A DNA stretch of 64,000 nucleotides from NCBI GenBank assembly GCA_950295325.1, contig OX485809.1, positions 21,080,001-21,144,000 on the forward strand. The letters are read 5' to 3'. The stretch comes from Polytrichum commune. Taxonomy: Eukaryota > Streptophyta > Polytrichopsida > Polytrichales > Polytrichaceae. This document shows, piece after piece, positions 36,933 to 47,519 of this stretch (its first letter is position 1; every line of letters begins with the position of its first letter). The notes below the pieces were generated by a model. It had not been told where the DNA came from, did not search any database, and saw nothing but the letters and a program-made list of their open reading frames with translations. The translations under genes were made by a program, and so were the position numbers.

Positions 36933-38327
36933 CTCGGGGGGTGCACTGTACTAAACATGTACGAGTATACGTGAGTGCACAGGAGGGGTATTGATTTGGA
37001 CCTTGCCGTATTATGTATACATATGGTATACATGTTATAATTTATAGTTATGTACATATATGGAAGGCCTTTAAAAAGTATACAATAATTGTACTTGTAT
37101 GGTAGTGTTACTATACTACATATCATAAGTTTTCATATTGGATGAAATTAGGATTAACTAGGATTAACGATTTTTGTTAGCAACCTTATAGGGTAGTATG
37201 AACCATGTACAAGGTATCAAGGTAATATCGGGGAAAGAGGCAGTATTAGGGTTATGAAATGATTCGTTCAGCTCAAAGTAACAAGGACCCTTTTCCCCTC
37301 CCATCCCTAGGTTTTTGTTTTCTCTTTTTGTCGAGCGCTGAAGGTTTTTGTTTTCTCCTCTTGCATAGCCTGCTTCTTTTGCCGACAACTGCTTTACTTT
37401 TCCTTCTTTCACCTGTTGCTTCCAGCGCTTCTCAGCGTCCCTGCGGTTACTGTTGCCGTGGGAATCACCGAAAGTCCTGACATTGTCATGGCCTCGTTCT
37501 GAAATTCCCTCTTTATCAAATGCAAAGTCAACTATGGCTTATGTAATGGTAGGGGAGTCTAGAATTTTTAAAAGTACACTTGTTAGTCAATTGAATGGCA
37601 ATCCTTCTTTGTGTAAAGATCGGTTGACTTGAATTAGAGCTGGCATATTATATATGAAGCCTAAACTCCTGAGTGCTAGAAACCATGACAATTTGTTAAA
37701 GCTTGGTTGTGACTGTGTTGTGTGTTTTTTGAACACACCTGAAGCTAAAACTGTGAAAAAACGAGGTAGGCCAAAAAATCTACTCGAGTTAAAGTTTGGT
37801 TTGTTGGGAGAGTTTATAGGATGCGGAGGAAGTTTGGTAATCGTGGGGTGGAGTATAGGGATCCAATTGACTTGATGGACCGTCCATCAAACGTGGAGAT
37901 TGGTTTATGTTGGTATCAAAAAGGGGCTAACAACAAGTGGACATATGATCTTACTGATCATTTGATGGTAGACTTAGAGACAATAATTGCATTGGCTATA
38001 ATGACATATATTGGTGAATCAAATATTTATGAGTTACATCCAGGAGATGAAAAAGTTTTCAACGACTTTGCTGATGAAAGCTAGGATATTTTGTTATACA
38101 TATTATAGGGGTTGATTATTGTTCAAAAATATATTTGTATACTTATGTTAATGACTATATATGAATGGATGTTTTTTTGTGTATATATATTGTTACTTGT
38201 ATATTTATTGTTGCAATTGTATGTGTATTACTTCATTTCACAAAAAATAACTTGTATATAGGGGGTTTTTAAAGTATGCAGTGAACGCACATGATTCTAG
38301 GTTTTAATGAAAGGTGCACCCCCCGAG
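36933..38327 (+). mobile_element. CTCGGGG-family DNA transposon, copy 1 (1,395 bp)
   Basis: Perfect 14-bp terminal inverted repeats, CTCGGGGGGTGCAC (36933-36946 and inverted 38314-38327), flanked by a perfect 8-bp duplication TCTCACGT. The 8-bp duplication is what hAT, P and Merlin elements make, but the C/G-run terminus does not match a consensus I know for them. The interior holds a broken ORF (37501-38084) related to the one in the neighbouring copy. No transposase of normal length is present, so it is either a deletion derivative or a carrier of captured sequence. Both ends being readable with an exact duplication suggests a fairly young insertion. Confidence 0.85.
37501..38084 (+). pseudogene. 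Broken ORF carried by the CTCGGGG transposon, AT-hook-like motif
   Basis: Two frames make one degraded protein of about 190 residues. The first frame runs from about 37501 (SLSNAKSTMAYVMVGE, RIFKSTLVSQLNGNP) through a TGA at 37630-37632 that replaces a probable CGA, to a KKRGRPKN motif (about 37757-37780) of AT-hook type. Near 37790 the protein continues in another frame: WFVGRVYRMRRKFG, PIDLMDR, then VDLETIIALAIM and ESNIYEL, to the stop at 38082-38084. The second part aligns with the 114-residue ORF at 38689-39033. The stop and the frame change make this copy dead, unless an unrecognised intron removes them. I do not recognise the family. It may be the C-terminal part of a larger transposon protein or a captured host fragment. 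Confidence 0.6.
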
Positions 38328-38335
38328 TCTCACGT

Positions 38336-38448
38336 GTCCAATTGCAGGTCATATTCTTCAAGTTGCATCTTGAGCTACAATATATATACAATCAGGTTGC
38401 AAATCAAAGGTCACATATTTCAAGTTGCATCTCGAGATAAATGTCACT
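38336..38448 (+). repeat. Two diverged tandem units between the transposon copies
   Basis: TTCAAGTTGCATCTTGAG and TTCAAGTTGCATCTCGAG, each preceded by GGTCA, are repeated about 60 bp apart. The stretch lies between the two CTCGGGG elements and is the only host DNA separating them. Confidence 0.6.
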
Positions 38449-38456
38449 GTACATGT

Positions 38457-39766
38457 CTCGGGGGGGGGGCACTGGCGAAAAACGTAGGAACTACGTGCGA
38501 TAAAATATAGGGTCTTGTATAAAAATTTGGCGTAAAATTTGTAAATTATTAGATGTAGTATAGGGTGCTTTGGGATTGTGAAACATGATTATATGTAATA
38601 TAGCATTTGACAAAACATGATTAAATTACCTAAGTGGTACATATAAAATAGCATGGAGAAAAAACAATAGTTTCAAAAATTAAATACTTTGCAACCAAAA
38701 TATGGCATGTTCTATATAGGAAGGGTTCAAAAAATAAGGGTGAAGGTTGGTACTAAGTGGGGCAATTGTTGGCAACCCATTGACTTGATGAAACGTGCAG
38801 TCCAGAACGGAAATAGAGAAACGCTCTTCCCAACTGCTATGGCTTACCTCCATTGGTTCAAAAAACAACCGGGTCTCAACAAATATAAGTATGTTGAGAG
38901 TGACTGTGTGTGGGTTGATGTGGATGCTATTAACTCAATTGTGTCTCTACTATATGAATCAACTAGCAAAATCTACACCTTAGATGAGGTAGATGCAAAC
39001 TCATTGAGCGAGTTCATTTCAAATAAAAAATAAAACCTACTAAATTTGTACTATCTCACACATGTGGAGATATAATTTGGAAAAGGGCTGAATGATCATT
39101 AGTATACCTTAAAATCTGTAGTAGTCATTTCAATTCGAGTACCCTCATATCTCCCACATGTGTAAATGGTAGCCTAGCTAGTTTAGGTGGATTTTGCTTG
39201 CATGGCATGGGATTTTCCTCCAATGTGTAGGATTGGAAGATCAAGGCATCAATTGTAGGGATTCTGCAAACCTTGTAAATGTGACTTTGAGACACATGTG
39301 GCTAGCCTGTTCCCTAAGACCTCAAGGTTTCTAACTGTGTTATCCAACACAACTTTTATTCGTTGGCTCGTGTTGCTTAATGACATGTAATTGCAATATT
39401 TTGTTGTTATTGTTTAGTGTTTTGCTTTGCCCGGACTTCAGTGTGACCCTGAACCCTAAACCCTAGTAAATGTTTGTTTCTCTTACTCTGTACATGTGCT
39501 TCTAACGAGAATTCTACTGTATCATACACTTTAAGGAATGGGGGCAATCAGGGGAAAAAAAATACATATAAGTAATATAGGGTACCATAAAATCAACCAT
39601 CCAAGAATTTATAATTACCAATAGGGTGCAAATAATCACAACAATTTACCATTATTTCAAAAATTAGCATCCCTTATAATCCTTTCTCATAGGTAAATAG
39701 CCCCCATTTTAATAGGTCATTATCGCAGGTGTATGCAAAATATACAAGGGAGTGCCCCCCCCCGAG
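38457..39766 (+). mobile_element. CTCGGGG-family DNA transposon, copy 2 (1,310 bp)
   Basis: Starts CTC followed by 10 G and CAC (38457-38472); ends GTG, 9 C and GAG (39752-39766). Both sides carry the 8-bp duplication GTACATGT (38449-38456, 39767-39774). The repeated word TATAGGGT appears near both ends (38506, 38557, about 39578). The interior encodes one intact small ORF (38689-39033) related to that in copy 1. The last 700 bp show no coding sequence but contain a small inverted pair (ACATGTGGAGATAT near 39060 and ATATCTCCCACATGT near 39148), perhaps a nested tiny element. Confidence 0.85.
38689..39033 (+). CDS. 114-residue ORF of unknown family inside the CTCGGGG transposon
   Basis: Intact frame from ATG at 38689 to TAA at 39031-39033. 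Visible blocks: YIGRVQKIRVKVGTKWG (about residues 9-25), QPIDLMKR (29-36), WFKKQP (54-59), DCVWVDVDAINSIVSLLY (70-87), SKIYTLDEVD (91-100) and a short lysine-rich end. The same blocks in the same order occur in the broken ORF of the neighbouring element (GRVYRMRRKFG; PIDLMDR; VDLETII; ESNIYEL). There is no signal peptide, membrane segment or metal-binding cluster. It corresponds only to the C-terminal half of the copy-1 protein, so it may itself be a fragment that stayed open. It is too short for a transposase. Function unknown; the reading frame is real but expression is unproven. Confidence 0.5.
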   Translation: MQPKYGMFYIGRVQKIRVKVGTKWGNCWQPIDLMKRAVQNGNRETLFPTAMAYLHWFKKQPGLNKYKYVESDCVWVDVDAINSIVSLLYESTSKIYTLDEVDANSLSEFISNKK

Positions 39767-39774
39767 GTACATGT

Positions 39775-40431
39775 ATACTGGTTCTCATGCATACCTGGAC
39801 TGCTATAAACAACTAGCCTGAACAATTAAAAGGGGGGCTTTCGACCACGATCCTATGGGATTCTATGTTCAAAAAAGTAAATACTTTGCATTTTTTTTTA
39901 TGGTTGATCTATGGGAAGAACATAAAACGGAGTCAACAGTCAAGTAGAAGACCAATGTTAGGTCGACATACCCAAAACCAACACATATCCGAAAACCACA
40001 CTATGTTACATTGTCAATTCCAAGCTTTCAAACTGGAGTTCACATTTATTTTTAGGTTAAGTGTTGGTTTGGGTTACCTTAGGACTCGTGCCCTACTACA
40101 CACTTTCTACCTACTCATTTTTCTTTTGTAAGACACCCTACCAAAAGAAAAAAAAAGAAAAAAAAAGAAAAACTTGACGAGTTGCCTCTGCCAAAACCTT
40201 AATACAACATGGCTTGGCAAACATTCAGCCTTTGCAAACCCTACTTGTTTGGCCTTCACATGCACCTAACTAGGGTATGTGGATCTTATTTGAACACTTG
40301 TCTTTATGCAGACACCCATATTTGACTAGCATATAACAAGGGTTGTAGTTAAGAATAGACACCAAGAAAACACGTGTTATGATGGAATTGGGCTATGTGC
40401 TCAAAGTAAGGAAAGCAATCCTAGGTTTAGT
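39775..40431. other. No gene seen
   Basis: Contains an A-rich stretch near 40145-40172. An 88-codon frame (39865-40131) has no motif. Confidence 0.55.
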
Positions 40432-40746
40432 ACACTAAATATGAAAGTTAGTGTCATATGGTCATGAATGATGGATGAATTCATCCATTGGCCAGAATCC
40501 TACCTTCTCTTGTCAGCAACTTGTGATGAAATATTGTCATGAATGGTTGAATTTTGGATGAAAATTCACTTAGTAAGTGAAAGTAATTGCAACACTATAA
40601 ACCTATAACCCTCAAAAAAAGTTTACAAGGAATGACAAATATTGTTGGGTTAACATTTAGTGTTGTTGACACTATACCACGGTTTACAATTAGTATTGAG
40701 CAAGACAATCATAATTGGTGACACTAAATATGATATTTAGTTTAGT
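40432..40746 (-). mobile_element. CACTA-like MITE, copy 3
   Basis: Begins ACACTAAATATGAAAGTTAGTGTCATA and ends with the inverted GGTGACACTAAATATGATATTTAGT; the interior is very close to copy 2 at 16372-16747 (CTTCTCTTGTCAGCAACTTG; GTGATGAAATATTGTCATG). Confidence 0.65.
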
Positions 40747-40984
40747 TAACACAATTGGAAGAACCTACATGTTCGTGTATTCGAACTCGAAATCTTTAAT
40801 AACATCAAGGCATTCGACCAATTTGAAAGTGCACTTGAAGGACAAACTAATTTTATGTAGGGTTGCTTTTGACACAATTAGATAAAATTGAAAGCACATG
40901 TAGTTCAAATACTTTATTTTGTGCATGGACAAACCCAATCTAGGTCTCTTGGACACTTAAGGGTTAAAGAGATGGGGAAAAAAA

Positions 40985-43175
40985 CTCTTCACTTTGAGTT
41001 CTTATAACTTTTGCATCTCAACACTGATTTTGACACTTGAAAAATAAAATATTCATAATTCACAATTGCTAATTAGGTGAGACAATTCATGGTCCCTCAC
41101 TGCAACACTCTATGCAACATGGAACTCCCTTGCTAGAATCTTAACCTTGAAGAAACATAATGCAAACTCTTTTCTATATTGCCATGGTATAAGTTTTGCA
41201 GCTCCACTGTGAATCATCTGAAACTTGAAAAGACAATCTACATGGTTTGCAATTGCTAATTGGATGAAACAAGAGCGGATCCAGTAGTCAGATATGAATG
41301 AGTTGGAAATGCGAATAGTAGGGCCACATCCTTTAGTTGTTCTTTGCAGAACAATGTAAATTTTTTGTTTAGTGCATGCGTGAGAATATTATATTGAGCT
41401 AATTTATGTGACACCAAACAACTTGTATGATTGATGCCGTATTGATTTAACGTGCATCCAAATGTCGCACCTTGCTAAGTGCATTAAGGTATGCGGGTGT
41501 TATGTGGATACTTTTCTTAATTAGACACCTATATTTGTTCGGTGTGTGGTTAGATGGGGATCAAAGCACAAACACAATAAAGACATACACTTAAAAGAAA
41601 TTGAACTATGTCTTCAAATGTTATCAACTACTCCACACTCAACACTAAGCCCAATTGGGAGGACCTGTATATTCAGCTAAAGAAAGTCAACAACCGTGCG
41701 CTTTCGATAATCATAACTTCAGCAAAGGGGGTTCGATTTTCAACCTAATGTTTGCTAATGTTTCATCGTATATTTGCTAATGCTAAACAAGTTTCTCAAG
41801 TTGCATTGTGTAAATCCACTTGGTAAAAGTTGGAGGATATAAAAAAACAAACAGAATAACATCCACACACCTTATACACCAATCAAGTAGTCATGTGATT
41901 TCTTATTCAACATCTGATCTTGATGCTGAACTTGAGCATAATATTGAGTTGACTCCATGACCAGAGTGATTTTGGAGACTAGTGTATCAAATTGGATGAA
42001 TGGATAGATAGAGAGATAGATATGCCGGTTTCATGTGGATATGTGCATAAGGTCGGCCGCCTTATGCACTACAGGCATTTTTAGGCATTGGGTCAACTCG
42101 GATATTATCTTATCTGGTTAGCAATAACAAATCATGCATATCGTCATTTCAAGTTTCAGGATCGGAGTAGAGTTGAGAAGGCTAGAAGAGTCCAAAGTGA
42201 AGATTCTCAATCAATGTAAATGATCAAAAGACACCCTCAAATTACATTCACTATTTTGTGCACATAGTCCAGACTCATGAAAAAACCAATAAGACATGTA
42301 CAGTTACAATGAGATTGGATCGTGTGCTCGAGTTACGAGTTCTATCCATCACTCACAGTTCATTTGTGCACACAAGTGGGAGGGCCTGTGTGATCATTTC
42401 AAGATTAGTGTGAGAGAGAATCTTCACTTTGAAGTCTTCTAACTTTTGCATCTCACCTCCAATGCTGAAACTTGAAATGAAATACATGCATGATTCTCAA
42501 CTGCTGAGCAGCTGAGACTAATCAAATCCATCGTCCGAAATCGTCTGTGGCGGTTGAAGTGCTTACTTGAATGAGGAGCACAGCGCTCTCGCTGTCTCAA
42601 ATCGTCTGATCCTCCTGCACCAGTAGTAATTTGATTTCTACTGAGAACTGAACTTTCTTAAGTGTGTCACAGATAGACGTGTTGAGCATTCACAAAATTA
42701 TGTTATGTAGGCCATGAACTTTGACTTGAGATATCTTGGCTCGTACATCCAGGAGACATATATATTAGCCCGAGGTGGCATAGGTCTCTTCCTTTTAGAA
42801 CAGTTGTTTCTCAATCACTTCTAATACTTCTGATGAATTGGTGATTTGTGCTTTCACCTAAAGGAGAAGAATGCTTGGAAAGAGGGCACAGGGAGGAATC
42901 CATTGATATGACTTGTGTTTAAGTTAGAAACGGTTTGCACTTTCGATGTCAGTTTTGGAAGAATTGCCTGTGAGACTGGACTCGGTGTATGCTCAAAATA
43001 TATGAACTGTTCGAGGTTTGAAAGTGAACACAACTGGAAGAGCCTATGGGATCATTTAGGGTCACATTCGGTTTTCACATTTTCGGTTTCAGAATCGGGC
43101 ACATAGAAACTCTGATTCTGAAACCGAAAATGACAATCTTCATGACTTGCAACTCTGGACCCAATGAGACGTTTG
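40985..43175. repeat. Cluster of ~110-bp dispersed repeat copies
   Basis: Copies lie at 40985-41090 (+), 41187-41272 (+), 42113-42213 (-), 42420-42525 (+) and 43070-43175 (+, partial). Shared order: CTTCACTTTGAAGTC, AACTTTTGCATCTCA, a CCGATTCTGAAACTTGAAA-type block, then CATGACTTGCAATTGCTAA. Copies are often preceded by an 'AATTGGGAGGACCTGT'-like word, and elsewhere by a '..AACACATGTTA..ATTGGATTATGTGCTC' word (40360, 42290), so the full unit probably exceeds 300 bp. No gene is seen in the cluster. Confidence 0.5.
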
Positions 43176-43533
43176 TCAATATGTTTCAATGGTCAAAACT
43201 GTCAGTGAAGCTGGAAGTGCCCATGAAATGGCCACATACCTTTTCATTGTCTGGTGCAAAGGTTGATCGAGAATACTTGACCTAGGGATCAAAGCTTCTA
43301 TAAACTGTAACGACATATATGCACAATTCGACACATTGGAAAATTTAAGTTATAAGTTATAATTTAAGTGTGAATATTTGGAATTACAAAGAAATTAACA
43401 CTTGAAGTGGGTGAGCACATCCCTGAACACTTATGGAATTTGTTTTTATGGAAAATTAGCATTTCCAAATGTTACAGTTAGATAGAACTCCTGACGTTTA
43501 CACCTTGGATCCAAATATCACAACCACATTTAA

Positions 43534-44123
43534 GGGTTACTTCACACGTGAGCCAAGAGCCGTGACCTTGTAATGGTGAGGACCCTTGACTCTCATCCAA
43601 AGGCCATACCATGGGTGTTTGGAAGCCATTTTATGTAGTCGCGGGTCCTCAAGCACAGTGTGAAGTGAGAATGGACCATGTTGCAGGACCATTGCATATT
43701 TTGTTGGCGGAAAAAGAGGGGAGAATTTGGTTTAATATAATATGTCTCAAACTCTATCAATGTAAGAGAATTACTTGATGGTGTTTGTCTATCCTGGAGT
43801 CTGTTCTGGAATTTGCTTTGCAATCTATTCTGAAATCTATCATGCTAGAAAAAATGTTTAAAAAAATCATGGTCTCCCAGAATTTGCGTCAGGCCCGCCT
43901 CTTGGAGGTGGGCTTGACAGAAAATTTGGGAGACCATGAAACCTTATGCATAGTCCGCCATGTAGGACTCCATGTAGACTTTTCATCCATGAAGTCTTCT
44001 TTGAGCCTTTAGGCCTTCACCTTTGTGTGTGAAGTGAACTTGGATGGTCTCCGCCCTTTTGACCAATGAGAGCTCTTAGATTGCAATGGTCATGGGCCTT
44101 TAGTCTTGTGTGTGAAGTGGCCC
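43534..44123 (+). mobile_element. PIF/Harbinger-type MITE, copy 3 (best-defined), TAA duplication
   Basis: The left end GGGTTACTTCACACGTGAG and inverted right end GGGCCACTTCACACACAAG form the terminal repeat, which continues to a CCGTGACC / CCATGACC block. TAA flanks both ends (43531-43533, 44124-44126). Related to 829-1156, 25090-25488, 44127-44604 and 57804-58281. It contains no coding sequence. Small frames inside it are not genes. Confidence 0.75.
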
Positions 44124-44126
44124 TAA

Positions 44127-44604
44127 GTTACCCGTGACCATTACAATTCAAGCACTCTCATTGGTGGAAAAGACAAAGCCGGTCCAAGTTCGCTTCACAT
44201 TACACTTGAGGGACCAACGGAGTATATGAATACAAGATGGATGTAAAGTCTACATGGATTCCTACATGGCATCAAATGGATCATGTTTCATGGTGAATTG
44301 GACTATTTTCAAAAACCACCTCTTGGAGGTAGGCCTAACACAAAACCTTTGGAAAACCATGGCACTCTGAATGCTCACAACCGTTGATTTATTCTATTTT
44401 ATCATGTGTGAGGACCCGCATGAATAGAAATTCATTGAGATAGCATTGATTGAGGGCATGGTCACATATGACTTCACACTACACTTGAGGGTCCGTCACC
44501 ACATTACATGATTTTGGAGGTTTCTTGGGATGGCCTTTGGACACTTTCTTTTGGGCTCTCACAATTTCTTGGTCATGGGTCTTCGCTCGTGTGTGAAGTG
44601 ACCC
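44127..44604 (-). mobile_element. Harbinger-like MITE, copy 4, inverted and adjacent to copy 3
   Basis: The reverse complement closely matches 25090-25488. The right end reads GTGTGTGAAGTGACCC. It starts directly after the TAA of copy 3, so the pair forms a large imperfect inverted structure (43534-44604). Its own left terminus is missing. Confidence 0.6.
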
Positions 44605-44646
44605 TTTTACAAGTTCAATTCCCATATTCATGATAGAAAGCATCCC

Positions 44647-45162
44647 ATGAACCCAGGCATGCCTCCAACAAAGAACCATAGAACAACCTTGCCATATGGA
44701 TGTAAGGGACAAGTTGCATGGACCCTTCCAGCCCATTTACTCATCAAGAAAGAAGAAGAAACAATAAAAAGAAAAAGTAATGTCACCCTAAAAATGGGGG
44801 ACATCACTCATTTCTACACAATGCAATTTCTACCAATGGGTTTTGGTTGGCAATTGTCCAAAAATTGCAATCAAAACCTTCGGTTGACAATCCTAATAAT
44901 TTATTTATGCATTTTCTCGCCATGAGTCACAGTGGCCAAGTTGCAACAGGCGGTTGTAATGGACAAGTTTTTCTTTTCTAGTGTCATAGGGAAGGTAGTT
45001 ATTACACGGGGCACCCATCCAAACTTACCCATTCTTGGGTCCCTACGATTATGGAATGGATACTGGGGTTGTCAACATGTTCATTTTTTGGATGGGTACA
45101 AGGTGGATGGGCCAGATTTAGATGCTGACCTATTTAAGCCAGGCCCCTACCATCCTACCTAA
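44647..45162 (+). pseudogene. Open frame with a single in-frame TGA, family unknown
   Basis: Two frames in the same phase (44647-44925 and 44932-45162) are separated by one TGA (44923-44925) that could be a mutated CGA. Together they would give about 170 residues, with KKEEETIKRKSN, YTMQFLPMGFGWQL and, after the stop, VVITRGTHPNLP and DGPDLDADLFKPGPY. There is no domain I recognise and no signal peptide. It could be an old transposon or gene fragment, or chance. Confidence 0.3.
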
Positions 45163-47160
45163 GGTGAAATTGCATGAATACCAATTATAGCATGTAGGTT
45201 TTTTTTTGGACAATTTGAACCAAAATTAGCATCAAAGACCATGATTTGGTCTAGAGGGACACATTGGAGATGAATAAACCACAAAGTGTGAAAGGTAAAA
45301 TAATAAATAATGGAATGTTGATATGAGGTAAGTTCTTAACATGTTCTGATTAAAAATGATAGTATTCCCACATTATGGGATATGATGTTCATAACACTTA
45401 AGGTGGTTTTAAGACTTATAAAAGGAGCTGACATATAAGCATATTTGGGCAACCCACTTGTCCAAGAATAATAAGGGATGTGCATTTGTGGGGACAAAAA
45501 TATCAAATGACAACAACACAACAATCACAACTCCGAATGTTTGTATTCCATGTTTGCCAACCATCAGATTTGTGTAGTTTTGTAATCTAGTGTACATCAT
45601 ATTGGTAGTTGGAATTGTCTAGAATTCATGCATAAATCAAAATATACTCTAATCCTAATTAAGGCCAATTGTATTGACATAATATAAGTGTAGAGTGCTT
45701 CATGCTTTAATATTCAATATTCTTTTATTCTTCAACTTTGTAACATGAGAATCTTAAAGGGCTCTTGAGCCATTGGTATCACATGTGAATATCATAAGCA
45801 TGATACACTTAATTGATAAGGTGGGTGCACCTATTTTAGCTTGTGACCTACTATGGACACCTAGTACACCCTAAACTCCATAATATCAACCCCCATAATG
45901 TCCCACACTCTCTAATATCCCAAAACCCTATGGAATGGATGTTTGTGGTTCAAATCTCACTCCTTATTGTCACATTTCTCTCCCTTATATCACAACATTC
46001 GTCATTAATGCAAACCACCAAAGAAGTCAACCCACACCCTCGCATTGCACCATGTGTCAACATGTGGAGTGCCATCTTCTTCTTCTTCTTTTGCTGCCAC
46101 TTGTTGAATGTTGGTGCATGCATCCGCCACATCGCCTAGGAAGGCCAAGTGGAGTGGACCACACCAACGTAAGTGCCGGGAGAACGAATTCAAATTGTCC
46201 TCACATCTCATGTGTGTTATTCCATAATGTCACATGCTACGCTAATTCTCTACTATTATCACGCATCCACGTTAACACTACAAAACTCCGTAATATCACG
46301 TGCAGTTTGGTTGCCACAAGTGTGATACGACGGAGTTTAGAGTGTATAACCGGCGTGTTGAGGATAGGTGCAACTAAGGAAGTGCGTTACCTCAATTGTT
46401 TCCCTCCCAACTATGGTGACCAAGCCAACACAACCGCAATAAACTTATCGTCTCGTGAACATCACCCGTCATCGCGTTTGTGACAACACAATAGGAAAAT
46501 ACGAGGCAAGTGGTGATAGACCGTGGGCCAATATGCGTGCTATCCACGAGGGGATAAGGTTGCAGCCTTTCACATAGTGCTCAAGAGGAGCTTGAAAGTT
46601 GAATCCGCAAGTTCCTTTCGTATTTTGGAGATGTTATGCGAGTCTTGAGACGTCATTCTTACCAAAGCATGCGGGGTGTTGTTCATATAGTTTCCCTTGT
46701 TCTCCATCTTCTATTGATAAGAATCATGTCTTAAAAATTGTGTTGCATTAGTAAATTTGTGATGACCATTAACAAAAAAACAACCATATTGAAAAGTGGA
46801 CCTCCCTTTATATATGTATGTTTGTTGATTCTTTAATTGAGTACCTATGTGCTTCCAGTTGTGTTCATTGTTGAATGTGGAGTAGTTAACAAGTTTGAAG
46901 ACTTAGTCCAATCTCTTTCAAACATGTGTTTTTAAGGTGTATGTTTTTTGATACTCGCCTAAGCACGAACCAATCAAATGTGGGTGTCATGTTGGATCTT
47001 GTAGGGGCTCCAGCCAATCAAAAAGTGACACATGGCAATTTGCTAGAATTTTGTATTAATTTGTGTTGAACATTCTGATCACCTCCAGTAATCTTGGATG
47101 AGCAAGCCTTGCAAACCACGAACTAGGCTTATGATGGAAAGGTAGCATCACACGTGTATC
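45163..47160. other. No supported gene
   Basis: A 182-codon frame at 45935-46483 is fairly long but carries a poly-Leu tract from a (CTT)n microsatellite and has no domain. 46880-46990 carries dispersed-repeat words shared with 1895-2010 in the same orientation. Confidence 0.45.
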
Positions 47161-47163
47161 TAA

Positions 47164-47516
47164 GGGCCGGTTCACACTATGCCCAAGTCGAGAGGAGAAG
47201 CGTCACTTTTCTGGACCAAACTATGTCGAGAGGAGAAGCTATATTCATATTTTGAATATTTTAATGAAAAAAAAGTTCGGCCTCTCAACGGAAGTTTGGG
47301 TCGAGCATTTTGCTCGACCTAAACTTTGCTCGAGAGGCCGAACTCTTGGCGCCATAACTTCGTAAAAGTGCTGCCATCTAGGCTCTTTTGGAGGCGACGT
47401 CCTTTGGACTTCGGCCTCTAGTGTGAAGGCCGAGAGGACGGACTTTGGACATTTCTGCATTTTCATTGGTCCAAACACTTCTCCTCTCAAAGTCTGGCCA
47501 TAGTGTGAACCGGCCC
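47164..47516. mobile_element. PIF/Harbinger-type MITE with long hairpin core
   Basis: The termini GGGCCGGTTCACACTATG are perfect inverted repeats and continue imperfectly for about 39 bp to GAGAGGAGAAG. TAA flanks both ends (47161-47163, 47517-47519). Length 353 bp. The core (47275-47344) is a strong hairpin: GTTCGGCCTCT pairs with AGAGGCCGAAC and GGTCGAGCA with TGCTCGACC around a loop of a few bases. No coding capacity; the 118-codon minus frame at 47245-47601 is a read-through of the repeat. Confidence 0.85.
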
Positions 47517-47519
47517 TAA

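Noticed and set aside
36530-37126. 198-codon minus-strand frame as one gene
   Set aside because: It crosses the exact left end and target duplication of a transposon at 36925-36946, so its two halves have different origins. Only the outer half was kept, as a low-confidence remnant.
45935-46483. 182-codon plus-strand frame
   Set aside because: No domain, a poly-Leu tract from a microsatellite, and several overlapping frames on both strands in the same stretch.
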